Positions 41,652-53,007 of a stretch of 64,000 bases of DNA are shown piece by piece. The stretch's first letter is position 1. Every line of letters starts with the position of its first letter. The notes beneath the pieces are model-generated. The model was not told the origin of the DNA. It made no database searches and saw only the letters and a list, made by a program, of their open reading frames with translations. The stretch is from the NCBI RefSeq assembly GCF_013449725.1, contig NZ_JACCFF010000002.1, forward strand, positions 1-64,000. Reading direction: 5' to 3'. Source of the stretch: Mycobacteroides sp. LB1. GTDB taxonomy: Bacteria > Actinomycetota > Actinomycetes > Mycobacteriales > Mycobacteriaceae. A program made the translations under genes and the position numbers.

Positions 41652-43637
41652 GTGCCCGCGCAAACCTCTATTCCTCATGCAGATACCTCCCCGGGTGCCA
41701 TTCACTATCCGCCGGCGCCACTGTTCACCGCGCGGGCCAATGCGACCGAGGAGCTCTATCGCCAGGCAGAGTCCGACAGACTGGAGTTCTGGGCCGGCCA
41801 AGCCGAAAGGCTTTCCTGGCAAACCAAATTCACCGAGGTGCTCGACTGGTCCGGCGCGCCGTTCGCGCGTTGGTTTACTGGTGGCACCCTGAACGTGGCC
41901 TACAACTGTGTCGACCGACATGTCGAAGCCGGCAATGGCGGCCGGGTCGCGATCCACTGGGTGGGTGAGCCCGCCGGCGATGCGCGTGCCATCACGTATG
42001 CCGAGCTGAAGGACGAGGTATGCCGCGCGGCCAATGCCCTCACCGCGCTGGGGGCCGTTGCCGGCGACCGTGTGGTGATCTACATGCCCATGGTCCCCGA
42101 AGCGATAGTTGCGATGCTGGCGTGCGCGCGGCTCGGTGTCATGCACTCGGTCGTCTTCGCCGGGTTTACCGCATCCGCGTTACGAGCCCGGATCGCCGAT
42201 GCCGGGGCCAAGATCGTCATCACGGCCGATGGTCAGTACCGGCGTGGCAAGGCTGCGCCGCTCAAGGATGCCGTCGACGCGGCGATCGTCGACCAGCCGG
42301 GCGTCGCACGCGTTCTGGTTGTCCGCCGCACAGGTGTCGACGTGGCCTGGAACGGCACTCGCGACTCGTGGTGGCACGAGACCGTCGGGCGCGCTTCCGC
42401 CGAGCACCGTCCGGAAGCCTTCGACGCCGAGCAGCCGCTCTTCCTGCTGTATACCTCGGGCACGACGGGGCAGCCAAAAGGCATCGTGCACAGCAGCGGT
42501 GGATACCTGACGCAGGCGGCCTTCACGTACAGCGCCATCTTCGATATCAAGCCGGATACCGATATCTACTGGTGCACTGCCGATATCGGGTGGATCACGG
42601 GCCACACCTATATCGTCTACGGTCCGCTGGCCAACGGCGCCACCCAGGTGGTGTACGAGGGGACACCCGCTTGGCCCGACGAGCGCCGACACTTCCAGAT
42701 CATCGAGAAGTACGGTGTCACAATCTATTACACGGCACCGACATTGATTCGCACCTTCATGAAGTGGGGGCGGCAGATCCCGGGTGCGCATGACCTGTCG
42801 AGCCTGCGGTTGCTCGGTTCGGTGGGGGAGCCCATCAACCCGGAGGCGTGGCGTTGGTATCGGACGGTATTGGGCAATGACGTCACGCCGGTCGTAGACA
42901 CATGGTGGCAGACCGAGACCGGTGCGGCGATGATCTCACCGCTGCCCGGTGTCACCTCATGTAAGCCTGGCTCGGCGATGCGGCCATTGCCGGGCATCTC
43001 GGCGATCATCGTTGATGACGACGGGAACAGGCTGTCCGCCGATTCCGGTGAGTCCGAGCAGGGCACCGGATATCTGGTCCTTGATCAGCCGTGGCCGGCG
43101 ATGGCCCGCGGCATCTGGGGTGATCCGGACCGGTTCGTACAGACCTACTGGTCACGATTCGCCGAGCAGGGTTGGTACTTCGCGGGTGACGGCGCACGGT
43201 ACGGCAGTGACGGGGAGATCTGGCTGCTGGGCCGCATAGACGATGTCATGAACGTGTCCGGGCACCGGATCTCGACGGCGGAAGTTGAGTCCGCGCTGGT
43301 GGGGCACGCCGGAGTCGCCGAGGCGGCTGTCGTAGGTGTCGCCGATGACCAATCCGGCCAAGCCATCTGCGCGTTCGTCATCCTGAATTCTCAGCACGAC
43401 GGCATGCCGAGAGCAGACGTGATCGGCGAATTGCGCGCCGAGGTGGCCCGCGAGATATCACCGATTGCCCGGCCGCGGGATCTGTATGTGGTCCCCGAAT
43501 TGCCGAAAACCCGTAGCGGCAAGATCATGCGCAGGTTGCTCAGGGATATCGCCGAGGGCCGCGATCCTGGTGACACCACGGCGTTGGTCGACCCGGCCGT
43601 GTTCGATGCAATCCGCGCGCAGGCGTGCCCGTCGTGA
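41652..43637 (+). CDS. acs: Acetyl-CoA synthetase (AMP-forming)
   Basis: About 661 residues, usual for ACS. Motifs include the adenylate-forming core YTSGTTGQPKGIVH, DTWWQTETGAAMISPLPG, the hinge GRIDDVMNVSGHRIST, and the catalytic Lys in TRSGKIMRR near the C-terminus, the known acetylation site. It activates acetate to acetyl-CoA, and next to the acetaldehyde dehydrogenase and ethanolamine lyase genes it would finish ethanolamine catabolism. I chose the GTG at 41652 because AAGGAGA lies just upstream; the frame is open to 41526. Confidence 0.93.
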   Translation: MPAQTSIPHADTSPGAIHYPPAPLFTARANATEELYRQAESDRLEFWAGQAERLSWQTKFTEVLDWSGAPFARWFTGGTLNVAYNCVDRHVEAGNGGRVAIHWVGEPAGDARAITYAELKDEVCRAANALTALGAVAGDRVVIYMPMVPEAIVAMLACARLGVMHSVVFAGFTASALRARIADAGAKIVITADGQYRRGKAAPLKDAVDAAIVDQPGVARVLVVRRTGVDVAWNGTRDSWWHETVGRASAEHRPEAFDAEQPLFLLYTSGTTGQPKGIVHSSGGYLTQAAFTYSAIFDIKPDTDIYWCTADIGWITGHTYIVYGPLANGATQVVYEGTPAWPDERRHFQIIEKYGVTIYYTAPTLIRTFMKWGRQIPGAHDLSSLRLLGSVGEPINPEAWRWYRTVLGNDVTPVVDTWWQTETGAAMISPLPGVTSCKPGSAMRPLPGISAIIVDDDGNRLSADSGESEQGTGYLVLDQPWPAMARGIWGDPDRFVQTYWSRFAEQGWYFAGDGARYGSDGEIWLLGRIDDVMNVSGHRISTAEVESALVGHAGVAEAAVVGVADDQSGQAICAFVILNSQHDGMPRADVIGELRAEVAREISPIARPRDLYVVPELPKTRSGKIMRRLLRDIAEGRDPGDTTALVDPAVFDAIRAQACPS

Positions 43638-43694
43638 CCCGGTTGGCCAGCGATCTCACCCAGTTTCCATTCCGGGCGTCGATGTCCAAGTATC

Positions 43695-45041
43695 GTGTCA
43701 ATATCGACCGTGCCTGCGAAAATGGCCAGGGCAGAGAGCTTGGAGACCGTGGCGACTACGAGAACTACAGCGCGCCGCGCGGCTGCCCGCGCATCGCTGG
43801 CGTCCGTACGTAACGCGCACGACCTCTTCGTGGCGGGTCAAGTAGACGGTTCGTATCTTGCGTCGATACCTCTGCCGCGTCTCGTGACCGAGAGCTGGCA
43901 GCGAAGCCTGGCCACCGGGGTAGATCCCGACCGCGGGCCGGGTGAAGCGGCCGCCGCGACCTGCCTGTCCGAACTGCGCAGCAGCCATCCACTCGCCGGT
44001 GCGCTGCCCGTTATCCGTCGCCTGCTCGTGGACCACGCGACCGATTCGGGTGTGCTTGTGGGGGTTACCGCTGCGGACGGCGCACTGCTCTGGGTGGAGG
44101 GTGACGCCGGAGCCGGCCGCAAGGCGGCCACGATGAACTTCGTGCCAGGTGCCGACTGGAGCGAACGGGCGGTAGGCACGAATGCCCCGGGTACTGCCCT
44201 CGCGCTGGATCGCGAGGTACAGATCCGCGGCAGCGAGCACTTCTGCAGGCTCGTCCGGCCGTGGTCGTGCACCGCAGTCCCCATACATGACCCACTGACC
44301 GGCACACCCCTGGGAAGTATCGACCTGACGGGCGGTTCGGCCGTTGCCTCCGCACAGACGCTGGCGTTGGTGCGTGCAACGGCGGTTGCCGTCGAGCATT
44401 TCATCGCCCTGAACTACCCGCGGCAGGTCCGCCCGGAGCGCGGTACCGAACCGCGGTTGACCTTGCTCGGCGCTGACCGTCCGATTCTGTATACCGGCGA
44501 CGGGGAGCACGGGACGCGCGCATACCGGCTATCCGGTCGCCACGCCGAGATCATGGCACTGTTGCTCCGCCACCCCGAGGGTCTGAGCGCCGATCATCTC
44601 GCGATGCTGCTCGACGAAAACGATCTGGACGTCGTCACCATCCGCGCGGAAATGTCGAGACTGCGCCGCATCGTGGGAGACGAGTTGATCGTGTCCCGGC
44701 CCTACCGGCTGCTCGAACATGTCGGAAGCGATATGGGTGATGCCTTCGCCGCACTGCGAGCCGGTGATATCGCCAGGGCAATGGACTCCTATTCGGGCCA
44801 GTTGTTACCGCGTTCCGCGGCGCCAGCCATTGCGCGACTGCGCCTGGAGCTGAGCACGAGCCTTCGTGGCGCCGTGCTTGCCGACGGCGAGCTGCACTTG
44901 CTGCGCCGCTGGCTCGACCTGCCGGAGGCGCGCGATGACCGCGAGGGGTGGCAGGCACTGCACGATCATCACGGTGCGGGCGCGATAATCCGGTCGGAAG
45001 CCCGCGGCCACCTCATTGCGCTGGATTCCGATCTCGCCTGA
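43695..45041 (+). CDS. GAF-domain transcriptional regulator (AcoR-like N-terminus, winged helix)
   Basis: About 448 residues. Residues about 80-230 match the sensor half of AcoR-type activators: a GAF-like region with WSERAVGTNAPGTALALDR, SEHFCRLVRPWSCTAVPIHD and GSIDLTGGSA. The sigma-54 AAA+ domain is missing. A winged-helix-like region (about 285-345, SADHLAMLLDENDLDVVTIR) and a helical tail follow instead, a layout seen in actinobacteria. The start is uncertain (GTG 43695 or ATG 43722). Placed between acs and exaC, it probably activates both in response to acetaldehyde or ethanolamine (inference). Confidence 0.82.
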   Translation: MSISTVPAKMARAESLETVATTRTTARRAAARASLASVRNAHDLFVAGQVDGSYLASIPLPRLVTESWQRSLATGVDPDRGPGEAAAATCLSELRSSHPLAGALPVIRRLLVDHATDSGVLVGVTAADGALLWVEGDAGAGRKAATMNFVPGADWSERAVGTNAPGTALALDREVQIRGSEHFCRLVRPWSCTAVPIHDPLTGTPLGSIDLTGGSAVASAQTLALVRATAVAVEHFIALNYPRQVRPERGTEPRLTLLGADRPILYTGDGEHGTRAYRLSGRHAEIMALLLRHPEGLSADHLAMLLDENDLDVVTIRAEMSRLRRIVGDELIVSRPYRLLEHVGSDMGDAFAALRAGDIARAMDSYSGQLLPRSAAPAIARLRLELSTSLRGAVLADGELHLLRRWLDLPEARDDREGWQALHDHHGAGAIIRSEARGHLIALDSDLA

Positions 45042-45064
45042 GCACTGCCGCCTCCGGACGAAAA

Positions 45065-45083
45065 GTTGCAACCGTGCTGCAAC
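45065..45083. promoter_or_regulatory. Candidate operator upstream of exaC
   Basis: GTTGCA and TGCAAC are a perfect 6-bp inverted repeat around a 7-nt centre, about 60 nt before the exaC start. The half-site TGCAAC recurs in the acs leader at 41543, so both may be targets of the regulator encoded between them. Confidence 0.45.
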
Positions 45084-45145
45084 GGGCCAAAACCTACCTT
45101 CAGTGATCACCGACACATTTGTTGTCTTGAAGGCAGGAGACCGCC

Positions 45146-46669
<1,524 letters not shown>

Positions 46670-46743
46670 CCATTGCCATCTCGGCATCACCCCGAAAGTG
46701 AAGTCACCCCACTGAATTGAACTGCAGAGAGCAAGGAAACGAT

Positions 46744-48171
46744 ATGGCGACCACCAAGCACGGCATAGTCGAGGAGCATCGGGAGAGCGCGGACTATCTG
46801 CGCAAGCGCCAACTCAGATCGGGGAGTGCGGGCTGGCTGCTGCTGGCCGGCCTCGGGGTGAGTTATGTGGTGTCCGGCGACTATTCGGGCTGGAACTTCG
46901 GCCTCGGCCAAGGCGGGTTCGGCGGGCTGGCGATCGCCACCGTGGTGATCGCCGGCATGTACTTGGCGCTGGTACTGGGTATGGCGGAGCTGTCTTCGGC
47001 GCTCCCGACAGCGGGCGGCGGCTACACCTTCGCGCGCCGCGCGCTTGGCCCGTGGGGCGGATTTGCAACGGGCACCGCGATTCTCATCGAATACTCGATC
47101 GCCCCGGCCGCCATCGCCACCTTCATCGGCGCGTACGTACAGTCGCTCGGGCTGTTCGGCATCACCAACGGATGGTGGGTCTACCTGGCCGCCTACGCCC
47201 TGTTCATCGGGATTCACCTGTCCGGTGTCGGTGAGGCGCTCAAGGTGATGTTCGCCATCACCACGATTGCCCTGGTGGGCCTGCTGATCTTCGCGGTCGC
47301 CGCGGCAGGCCATTTCGACATCCACAACCTGACCAATATCGCGGTGGACGAAAGTGCGGCCGGGGCTTCCAGCATCCTGCCGCATGGCTACCTGGGCATC
47401 TGGGCCGCCATTCCGTTCGCGATCTGGTTCTTTCTCGCCGTCGAGGGCGTTCCGCTGGCCGCCGAGGAGACCGCCAACCCGGAACGCAATGTGCCGCGCG
47501 GGATCATCGCGGCGATCGGCGTGCTGCTGGTGACCTGTGCGGCGGCGCTGGTTCTGACCACTGGAGCCGGTGGTGCGGAACAGATTTCGGATTCAGGCAA
47601 TCCACTCGTCGAGGCGCTCGGTCACGGCACCGCCGCCAAGTTGGTCAACTACATCGGGTTGGCCGGGCTCATCGCGAGCTTCTTCTCAATCATCTACGCA
47701 TACTCACGACAGCTGTTCGCGCTCTCCCGCGCGGGCTATCTCCCGACGATTCTGTCGGTAACCAACTCCCGGAAAGCGCCGACGCTGGCGCTGATCGTCC
47801 CCGGCATCATCGGATTCGCGCTGTCGCTGACCGGGCACGGCGATCTGTTGTTGAACATGGCGGTTTTCGGTGCTGCCCTGAGTTATGTACTGATGATGGT
47901 CAGCCACATCGTGCTGCGGGTGCGCGAACCGAATATGCCGCGGCCCTACCGCACGCCGGGTGGCATCGTCACCACCGGCTTCGCCCTGTTCATCGCGGTG
48001 CTGGCCGTTATCGCGACATTCCTGGTCAATCCGGTGGCCGCGGGCCTGTGCCTCGCCGTGTTCACGGCCTTCATGGTGTACTTCGCGCTCTATAGCCGCC
48101 ATCGTTTGGTGGCGAATTCGCCAGATGAGGAGTTCGCGATGCTCGCGGAGGCAGAGAGCGAGCTCACGTGA
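46744..48171 (+). CDS. eat: Ethanolamine permease (APC superfamily)
   Basis: A 475-residue transporter with about twelve helices. The family pattern includes GWLLLAGLGVSYVVSGDYSG and WNFGLGQGGFGGL at the N-terminus, a SALPTAGGGYTFARRALGP loop, and GVPLAAEETANPERNVPRG. The ATG at 46744 follows AAGGAA. The eutB GTG overlaps its stop, so import and the first catabolic enzyme are translationally coupled. Confidence 0.93.
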   Translation: MATTKHGIVEEHRESADYLRKRQLRSGSAGWLLLAGLGVSYVVSGDYSGWNFGLGQGGFGGLAIATVVIAGMYLALVLGMAELSSALPTAGGGYTFARRALGPWGGFATGTAILIEYSIAPAAIATFIGAYVQSLGLFGITNGWWVYLAAYALFIGIHLSGVGEALKVMFAITTIALVGLLIFAVAAAGHFDIHNLTNIAVDESAAGASSILPHGYLGIWAAIPFAIWFFLAVEGVPLAAEETANPERNVPRGIIAAIGVLLVTCAAALVLTTGAGGAEQISDSGNPLVEALGHGTAAKLVNYIGLAGLIASFFSIIYAYSRQLFALSRAGYLPTILSVTNSRKAPTLALIVPGIIGFALSLTGHGDLLLNMAVFGAALSYVLMMVSHIVLRVREPNMPRPYRTPGGIVTTGFALFIAVLAVIATFLVNPVAAGLCLAVFTAFMVYFALYSRHRLVANSPDEEFAMLAEAESELT

Positions 48172-49583
48172 AATACCGGCAGCAGGTCGCTGGGGTGAAC
48201 TACACCTTCGACGGGCTCGTGGACGTGATGGCCAAGGCCACTCCGCTGCGTTCAGGTGACCAACTTGCCGGGTGCGCGGCGGACTCCGATGCCGAACGGG
48301 CAGCTGCGGCATGGGTTCTCGCGGACCTGCCACTCGGTACTTTTCTCAACGAGACGGTGGTGCCCTATGAAACCGACGAGGTCACCAGGCTGATCATCGA
48401 CGGCCACGACCGCCAGGCCTACGCTGCCATCTCACATCTGACCGTCGGCGGTTTTCGGGACTGGTTGTTGGAGAGAGCTTCCCACGATGACGGTGCCCAG
48501 CGGATCGCCGCCGTGACCGCAGGGATAACCCCTGAGATGGCGGCAGCGGTTAGCAAGATCATGCGCAATCAAGATCTGATAGCGGTCGGGGCCGCCATCC
48601 AGGTGACCGCCGCCTTCCGCACCACCGTCGGCGGCAAGGGCACGCTGGCCACCCGCCTGCAGCCGAATCACCCCACCGACGACCCCCGCGGAGTCGCTGC
48701 GGCCGTGCTTGACGGGCTGCTTCTTGGTTGCGGTGACGCAGTCATCGGTATCAACCCGGCGACCGATTCACCGCACGCCACATCGGATCTGCTCTACCTG
48801 CTCGACTCCATCAGATCGCGCTACGACATCCCAACCCAGTCGTGCGTTCTCTCGCACATCACCACGACGATCGGATTGATCGAACGGGGAGCGCCGGTCG
48901 ACTTGACGTTCCAATCGATCGCCGGCACCGAGGGCGCCAATTCTGCATTCGGAGTGAACATTGCGCTGCTGCGTGAAGGCCGCGATGCGACCAGGTCGCT
49001 GCGCCGGGGGACCGTCGGTGACAACGTCATGTATCTCGAAACGGGGCAGGGGTCGGCGTTGAGCTCCCACGCCCATATGGGTACCGGCGGTAAACCAGTG
49101 GACCAGCAGACACTAGAGGCCCGCGCCTACGCCGTGGCCCGCGACCTAGAGCCGTTCTTGGTTAACACCGTCGTCGGATTCATTGGGCCGGAATACCTTT
49201 ACGACGGCAAACAGATCATCCGCGCTGGATTGGAGGACCACTTCTGCGGCAAGCTGCTCGGCCTGCCGATGGGTGTCGACGTCTGCTACACCAACCACGC
49301 CGAGGCCGACCAGAACGATATGGATGCATTGCTGATCCTGCTTGCCGCCGCGGGAGTGGCGTTTGTCATCACCGTCCCCGGTGCCGACGATGTCATGCTC
49401 GGCTATCAGAGTCTGTCGTTTCACGATGTCCTGCAGGCGCGCCGGACGCTGGGCCTGCGTCCGGCACCAGAGTTCGAGCAGTGGCTGCACGATATCGGAA
49501 TGATCGACGAGGGCGGCCGTCTCACACCTTTCGACGTGGCGAGCTCGCCGTTGCGTGCACTGACCACGTCGGGCACCCAATGA
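48168..49583 (+). CDS. eutB: Ethanolamine ammonia-lyase large subunit
   Basis: A 471-residue TIM-barrel subunit of the adenosylcobalamin-dependent enzyme that converts ethanolamine to acetaldehyde and ammonia. Recognisable segments are GFRDWLLERA, TTVGGKGTLATRLQPNHPTD, CVLSHITTT, and GVDVCYTNHAEADQNDM. Length and motifs are standard. It overlaps the permease (GTGA) and eutC (ATGA). No eutA reactivase or microcompartment shell gene is present nearby. Confidence 0.96.
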   Translation: MKYRQQVAGVNYTFDGLVDVMAKATPLRSGDQLAGCAADSDAERAAAAWVLADLPLGTFLNETVVPYETDEVTRLIIDGHDRQAYAAISHLTVGGFRDWLLERASHDDGAQRIAAVTAGITPEMAAAVSKIMRNQDLIAVGAAIQVTAAFRTTVGGKGTLATRLQPNHPTDDPRGVAAAVLDGLLLGCGDAVIGINPATDSPHATSDLLYLLDSIRSRYDIPTQSCVLSHITTTIGLIERGAPVDLTFQSIAGTEGANSAFGVNIALLREGRDATRSLRRGTVGDNVMYLETGQGSALSSHAHMGTGGKPVDQQTLEARAYAVARDLEPFLVNTVVGFIGPEYLYDGKQIIRAGLEDHFCGKLLGLPMGVDVCYTNHAEADQNDMDALLILLAAAGVAFVITVPGADDVMLGYQSLSFHDVLQARRTLGLRPAPEFEQWLHDIGMIDEGGRLTPFDVASSPLRALTTSGTQ

Positions 49584-50353
49584 CGACCGGTGATGTTGCC
49601 CGCCAGAAGTTTTGGAAAGAACTGCGGTTGAACACCCAAGCCCGGATCGGTTTGGACCGGGCCGGCAATGGGCTGCACACTCGGGACGTCCTGGACTTGG
49701 CGGCTGCCCACGCGGCGGCCCGTGATGCTGTGCATGTGCCCCTGGACGCGGAGCGTTTGGCCGCCGAAGTCGGCCGGGTCGGGCTGGGGACGCCCACGGT
49801 GGTTACCAGCCAAGTGAGCTCTCGCGAAGAGTATTTGCGCAGACCTGACCTCGGCAGGTTGCCCTCCGATTTGTCTGCGGTGCCGCGCGGTGCGCCAGAT
49901 ATCGGATTCGTGCTCGCCGATGGTCTGTCGCCTACGGCCCTCATGCGTCATGCTGTCCCGCTCGTGCGCGAACTCGTTTCGCAGCTCGCCGACTCATACA
50001 CCCTGGCTGCTCCGGTGATCGCTACGCAGGCCCGGGTAGCGCTGGGCGACCACATCGCCGCGCAGGGGAGGTACCGCACGCTGATTGTGATCATCGGCGA
50101 GCGGCCCGGACTCAGTGTCGTCGATAGTCTCGGTATCTACCTCACGCATCTGCCGCGTACGGGGTGCACCGACGCCGACCGCAATTGCATCTCCAACATC
50201 CACCCGCCCGACGGGCTCAGTTACCGGGAGGCCGCGCACATCGCGGCGAGCCTGGTCAGCGGCGCGCATCGGTTAGGCCGTTCCGGCGTGTCGCTCAAGG
50301 ACACCTCGCGCGCCTACGCGATCGACGATGCCGGCCAGAGAGAGCTGGGCTGA
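49580..50353 (+). CDS. eutC: Ethanolamine ammonia-lyase small subunit
   Basis: A 257-residue subunit that holds part of the cobalamin site. Motifs are ARIGLDRAGNG, FVLADGLSPTALMRHAVPLV, IIGERPGLSVVDSLGIYLTH and DRNCISNIHPPDGLSYREAA. I chose the ATG at 49580, overlapping the eutB stop (ATGA); the frame is open upstream. It ends 10 nt before the 3' end of the convergent gamma-glutamyltransferase gene. Confidence 0.96.
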   Translation: MTTGDVARQKFWKELRLNTQARIGLDRAGNGLHTRDVLDLAAAHAAARDAVHVPLDAERLAAEVGRVGLGTPTVVTSQVSSREEYLRRPDLGRLPSDLSAVPRGAPDIGFVLADGLSPTALMRHAVPLVRELVSQLADSYTLAAPVIATQARVALGDHIAAQGRYRTLIVIIGERPGLSVVDSLGIYLTHLPRTGCTDADRNCISNIHPPDGLSYREAAHIAASLVSGAHRLGRSGVSLKDTSRAYAIDDAGQRELG

Positions 50354-50363
50354 CTTCGGTTTC

Positions 50364-52331
50364 CTAGCCGGTGTCGCCCATGACGAGGCCCTCGCGGCGC
50401 GGATCCGCGCCGCCGATCCATCCGGGCCCCCGCCGCACCAGCGCCGACAGGCCACTGGACTGATCGGAGACGTCAACGGCATGGCCGCGCGTGCGCAGCC
50501 CCTGGACCAGTGGATCGTCGGCGCCGTTGTCGCGGGCGTCGACTCCGGGGTGCTCACCGCCGACATTGGTCTTGGTGGAGTTGTTGGCGCCGAAATCCAC
50601 CATCGATACCGCCTGCTGCGGGTCGAGTCCCCAATCCAGGATGCCAACCAGGGTTTTCGCGACGAATTGGATGATCACCGCACCACCCGGTGATCCGAGT
50701 GCCAACAGCAGCGCACCACGCTTGCCGGACTCTGCGCGTTCGAAGACCAGGGTAGGGGCCATGGAACTGCGCGGCCGTTTGCCTGGTTGCAGGCGGTTGG
50801 CAATCGGAAGCCCGTCCTTACCCACCGGCTCGGCCGAGAAATCGGTGAGCTGGTTGTTGAGGATGAAGCCATCGACCATGTGGAAGGAGCCGAAGGCGGA
50901 TTCGACTGTGGTGGTGAGCGATGCCGCGTTACCACGTGCATCGACGACGGTGATCTGGCTGGTGCCGTGCTCTGGAGTGGAGACTGCTTCGGACAGCGGG
51001 ATATCGAATTCACCGGGCTTCGCTGTGCCCATGGTCTTCTCGCCGGAGATCAGCTTGGCGCGTCCCGCCAAATAGGTCGGGTTGAGCAGCGCGTCTGGTG
51101 AATTCCCGGGCAGTGCAACAAAATCGGTATCGGCGACGTACTTGTCGCGGTCCGCGTAGGCCAGCCGCTCGGCCTCGGCGATGTAGTGGACGCCGTCGAC
51201 GGTCGGCTTTCCGCCGTCGAGATCGATATCGGTGGGTCGGTACGAGGCCATTGGAAAGTTCTGCAGGATGCCCAAGGTGGCGGCGACGGCGATACCGCCC
51301 GAAGAGGGCGCCGGCATTCCACAGATCTGGTGGTCGCGGTACGTGGTGCAGAGAGATTCACGCTTCTTGGCCGTATACCCGGCCAAGTCTGCGGTCGTCA
51401 TCAGGCTCGGGGTGCGTCCCGCGGAGGTGTCCGCTGCCGCGGCGACGATGTCCTCGGCAATCGCACCCCGGTACAGGGCATCCGGTCCGTCGGTGGCAAT
51501 GGCGCCAAGGGTTTTCGCATAGGCGGGATTGGTGAGCTTTGTCCCGGCGGATTTCGCCGATCCGTCGGAATTGAGAAAGTACGTTCCGGCTTCCTGGTCG
51601 ACGGCAAGGCTGGTCGCGGAATCGGTGATCGCGGCCGCAAGTCGTGGACTGATCTCGAAACCCTCATCGGCCAACTGAACTGCCGGAGTGAACAAGTCGC
51701 GCCAGGGCACGGTGCCGTGTTCGGCATGCGCGTCGTGGAGCATTCGGAGAATTCCGGGCACGCCGATCGAACGGCCAGATGATCGTGCGTCGGGTGCGGG
51801 TTCGGCCCTGTTGGCATCGTCGATCCAACGTAGATAGTTCTCCGTGGCCGCGGCGGGTGCGACCTCTCGGCCGTCGAATGCCTCGACAGCGCCCGTTGCG
51901 GCGTCGTAGTAGACGAGGAACCCGCCGCCGCCGATACCGGAGGATTGCGGTTCGACCAGCCCGAGCACCGCTTGCGCGGAGATCAGAGCGTCGGCGGCCG
52001 ATCCGCCGTCACGCAACACCCGGCAGGCGGCCTGGGTGGCCAGCGGGTTGGCGGTCGCGACGGCGTAGCTCGCGGTGCGGACCGCTGACATGCCCTGGCG
52101 ATAACCGGTGGCCACCTCGGGATTGGTGGAGATATTGCGCGCCGTCGTGGTGCCGGCGACAGCGGTTTTCGTCACGGGGGTGCCATTGGTGACGATGCTG
52201 CACGGCTCTAATCCGGTGCCCGGCCGCGTCGCATGATCGGTCGAGCAGCCAGCGACGGCGAGAAGCGCGACAGCGGCTAGTGCTATTGGTCGGGCTAGCG
52301 GCAAGGCCAATGGTCCCGTCGGAGTCCTCAC
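50364..52331 (-). CDS. ggt: Gamma-glutamyltransferase, lipoprotein
   Basis: A 655-residue autoprocessing hydrolase. The N-terminal signal peptide ends in the lipobox AVAGC, so the protein is membrane-anchored outside the cytoplasm. The catalytic Thr is T457 in PEHGTSQITVVD, where cleavage would give large and small subunits. NQLTDFSAEP and the GSPGGAVI oxyanion loop follow. It would cleave glutathione, other gamma-glutamyl compounds or glutamine. It is convergent with eutC (10-nt gap) and has no sign of belonging to the ethanolamine operon. Confidence 0.94.
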   Translation of the reverse strand: MRTPTGPLALPLARPIALAAVALLAVAGCSTDHATRPGTGLEPCSIVTNGTPVTKTAVAGTTTARNISTNPEVATGYRQGMSAVRTASYAVATANPLATQAACRVLRDGGSAADALISAQAVLGLVEPQSSGIGGGGFLVYYDAATGAVEAFDGREVAPAAATENYLRWIDDANRAEPAPDARSSGRSIGVPGILRMLHDAHAEHGTVPWRDLFTPAVQLADEGFEISPRLAAAITDSATSLAVDQEAGTYFLNSDGSAKSAGTKLTNPAYAKTLGAIATDGPDALYRGAIAEDIVAAAADTSAGRTPSLMTTADLAGYTAKKRESLCTTYRDHQICGMPAPSSGGIAVAATLGILQNFPMASYRPTDIDLDGGKPTVDGVHYIAEAERLAYADRDKYVADTDFVALPGNSPDALLNPTYLAGRAKLISGEKTMGTAKPGEFDIPLSEAVSTPEHGTSQITVVDARGNAASLTTTVESAFGSFHMVDGFILNNQLTDFSAEPVGKDGLPIANRLQPGKRPRSSMAPTLVFERAESGKRGALLLALGSPGGAVIIQFVAKTLVGILDWGLDPQQAVSMVDFGANNSTKTNVGGEHPGVDARDNGADDPLVQGLRTRGHAVDVSDQSSGLSALVRRGPGWIGGADPRREGLVMGDTG

Positions 52332-52350
52332 AGTTCCATGACGTTAGCGG

Positions 52351-52989
52351 CTAGGGGGCGGTATCCACCGGGTGGTAAGAGAATCCGATTTCGACGGGCG
52401 TGTTGACGAGCTCGGGGCTCTGGGCGGAGAACTCCACCTCGCCTTCGGGATCGATCTTGACGGTCAACGGAATCTCGGCGCCCTTGCCGGTGGTCACCTT
52501 GGGTGATGCGAACATTCCGATCAGCAGGGCCGGCTGATCCGGTCCGGCGCCATCGGATTCGATCAGCAGGGTGGTGTTATGGCGCACCCAGTGCGTGCCC
52601 GCGGGGAGTCCCAGGTGCAGGTCGTAATCGAACGAGTCGGACGGATTCTTCTTGACGATGGTGAAGTACTCGCCACCGTCGACAAGAGGCGTCACGGTGT
52701 AGTCGGTGTCCGCCGATCGGTAGGTCGCCTCCCCGTCTGGACCCCATTCTGCGGGCGTCAGGGGAGTTTGATCGGGCAGCCGGATCGTCAGCAGCTCTCC
52801 GGGTTTCCCGGTCCTGACGCGGATACCCTCATGTGGGAAGACCGGGAGTATCGCTGTCCGAGAGGAGGTTTCAGATTCTGGTGTCGGCGCCGGGGTATCG
52901 GGGTCGGCGGCGGCGGCGATCGCAGGAGACACCGCGATTCCGCTCATCGCGACTAGGGCGACTGCCAGGGCGCTAACGCTGATTTTCAT
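52351..52989 (-). CDS. Exported beta-rich protein of unknown function
   Basis: A 212-residue protein. It has a signal peptide (about 28 residues, ending PAIAAAADPD) and a short Pro/Glu linker, then a beta-strand-rich domain with no recognised family (KPGELLTIRLPDQTPL; HLGLPAGTHWVRHNTTLLIE). It contains no cysteine in the mature part. It lies 19 nt upstream of ggt on the same strand. Function is unknown. Confidence 0.8.
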   Translation of the reverse strand: MKISVSALAVALVAMSGIAVSPAIAAAADPDTPAPTPESETSSRTAILPVFPHEGIRVRTGKPGELLTIRLPDQTPLTPAEWGPDGEATYRSADTDYTVTPLVDGGEYFTIVKKNPSDSFDYDLHLGLPAGTHWVRHNTTLLIESDGAGPDQPALLIGMFASPKVTTGKGAEIPLTVKIDPEGEVEFSAQSPELVNTPVEIGFSYHPVDTAP

Positions 52990-53007
52990 CCAACTCGTCC
53001 TTATCTG

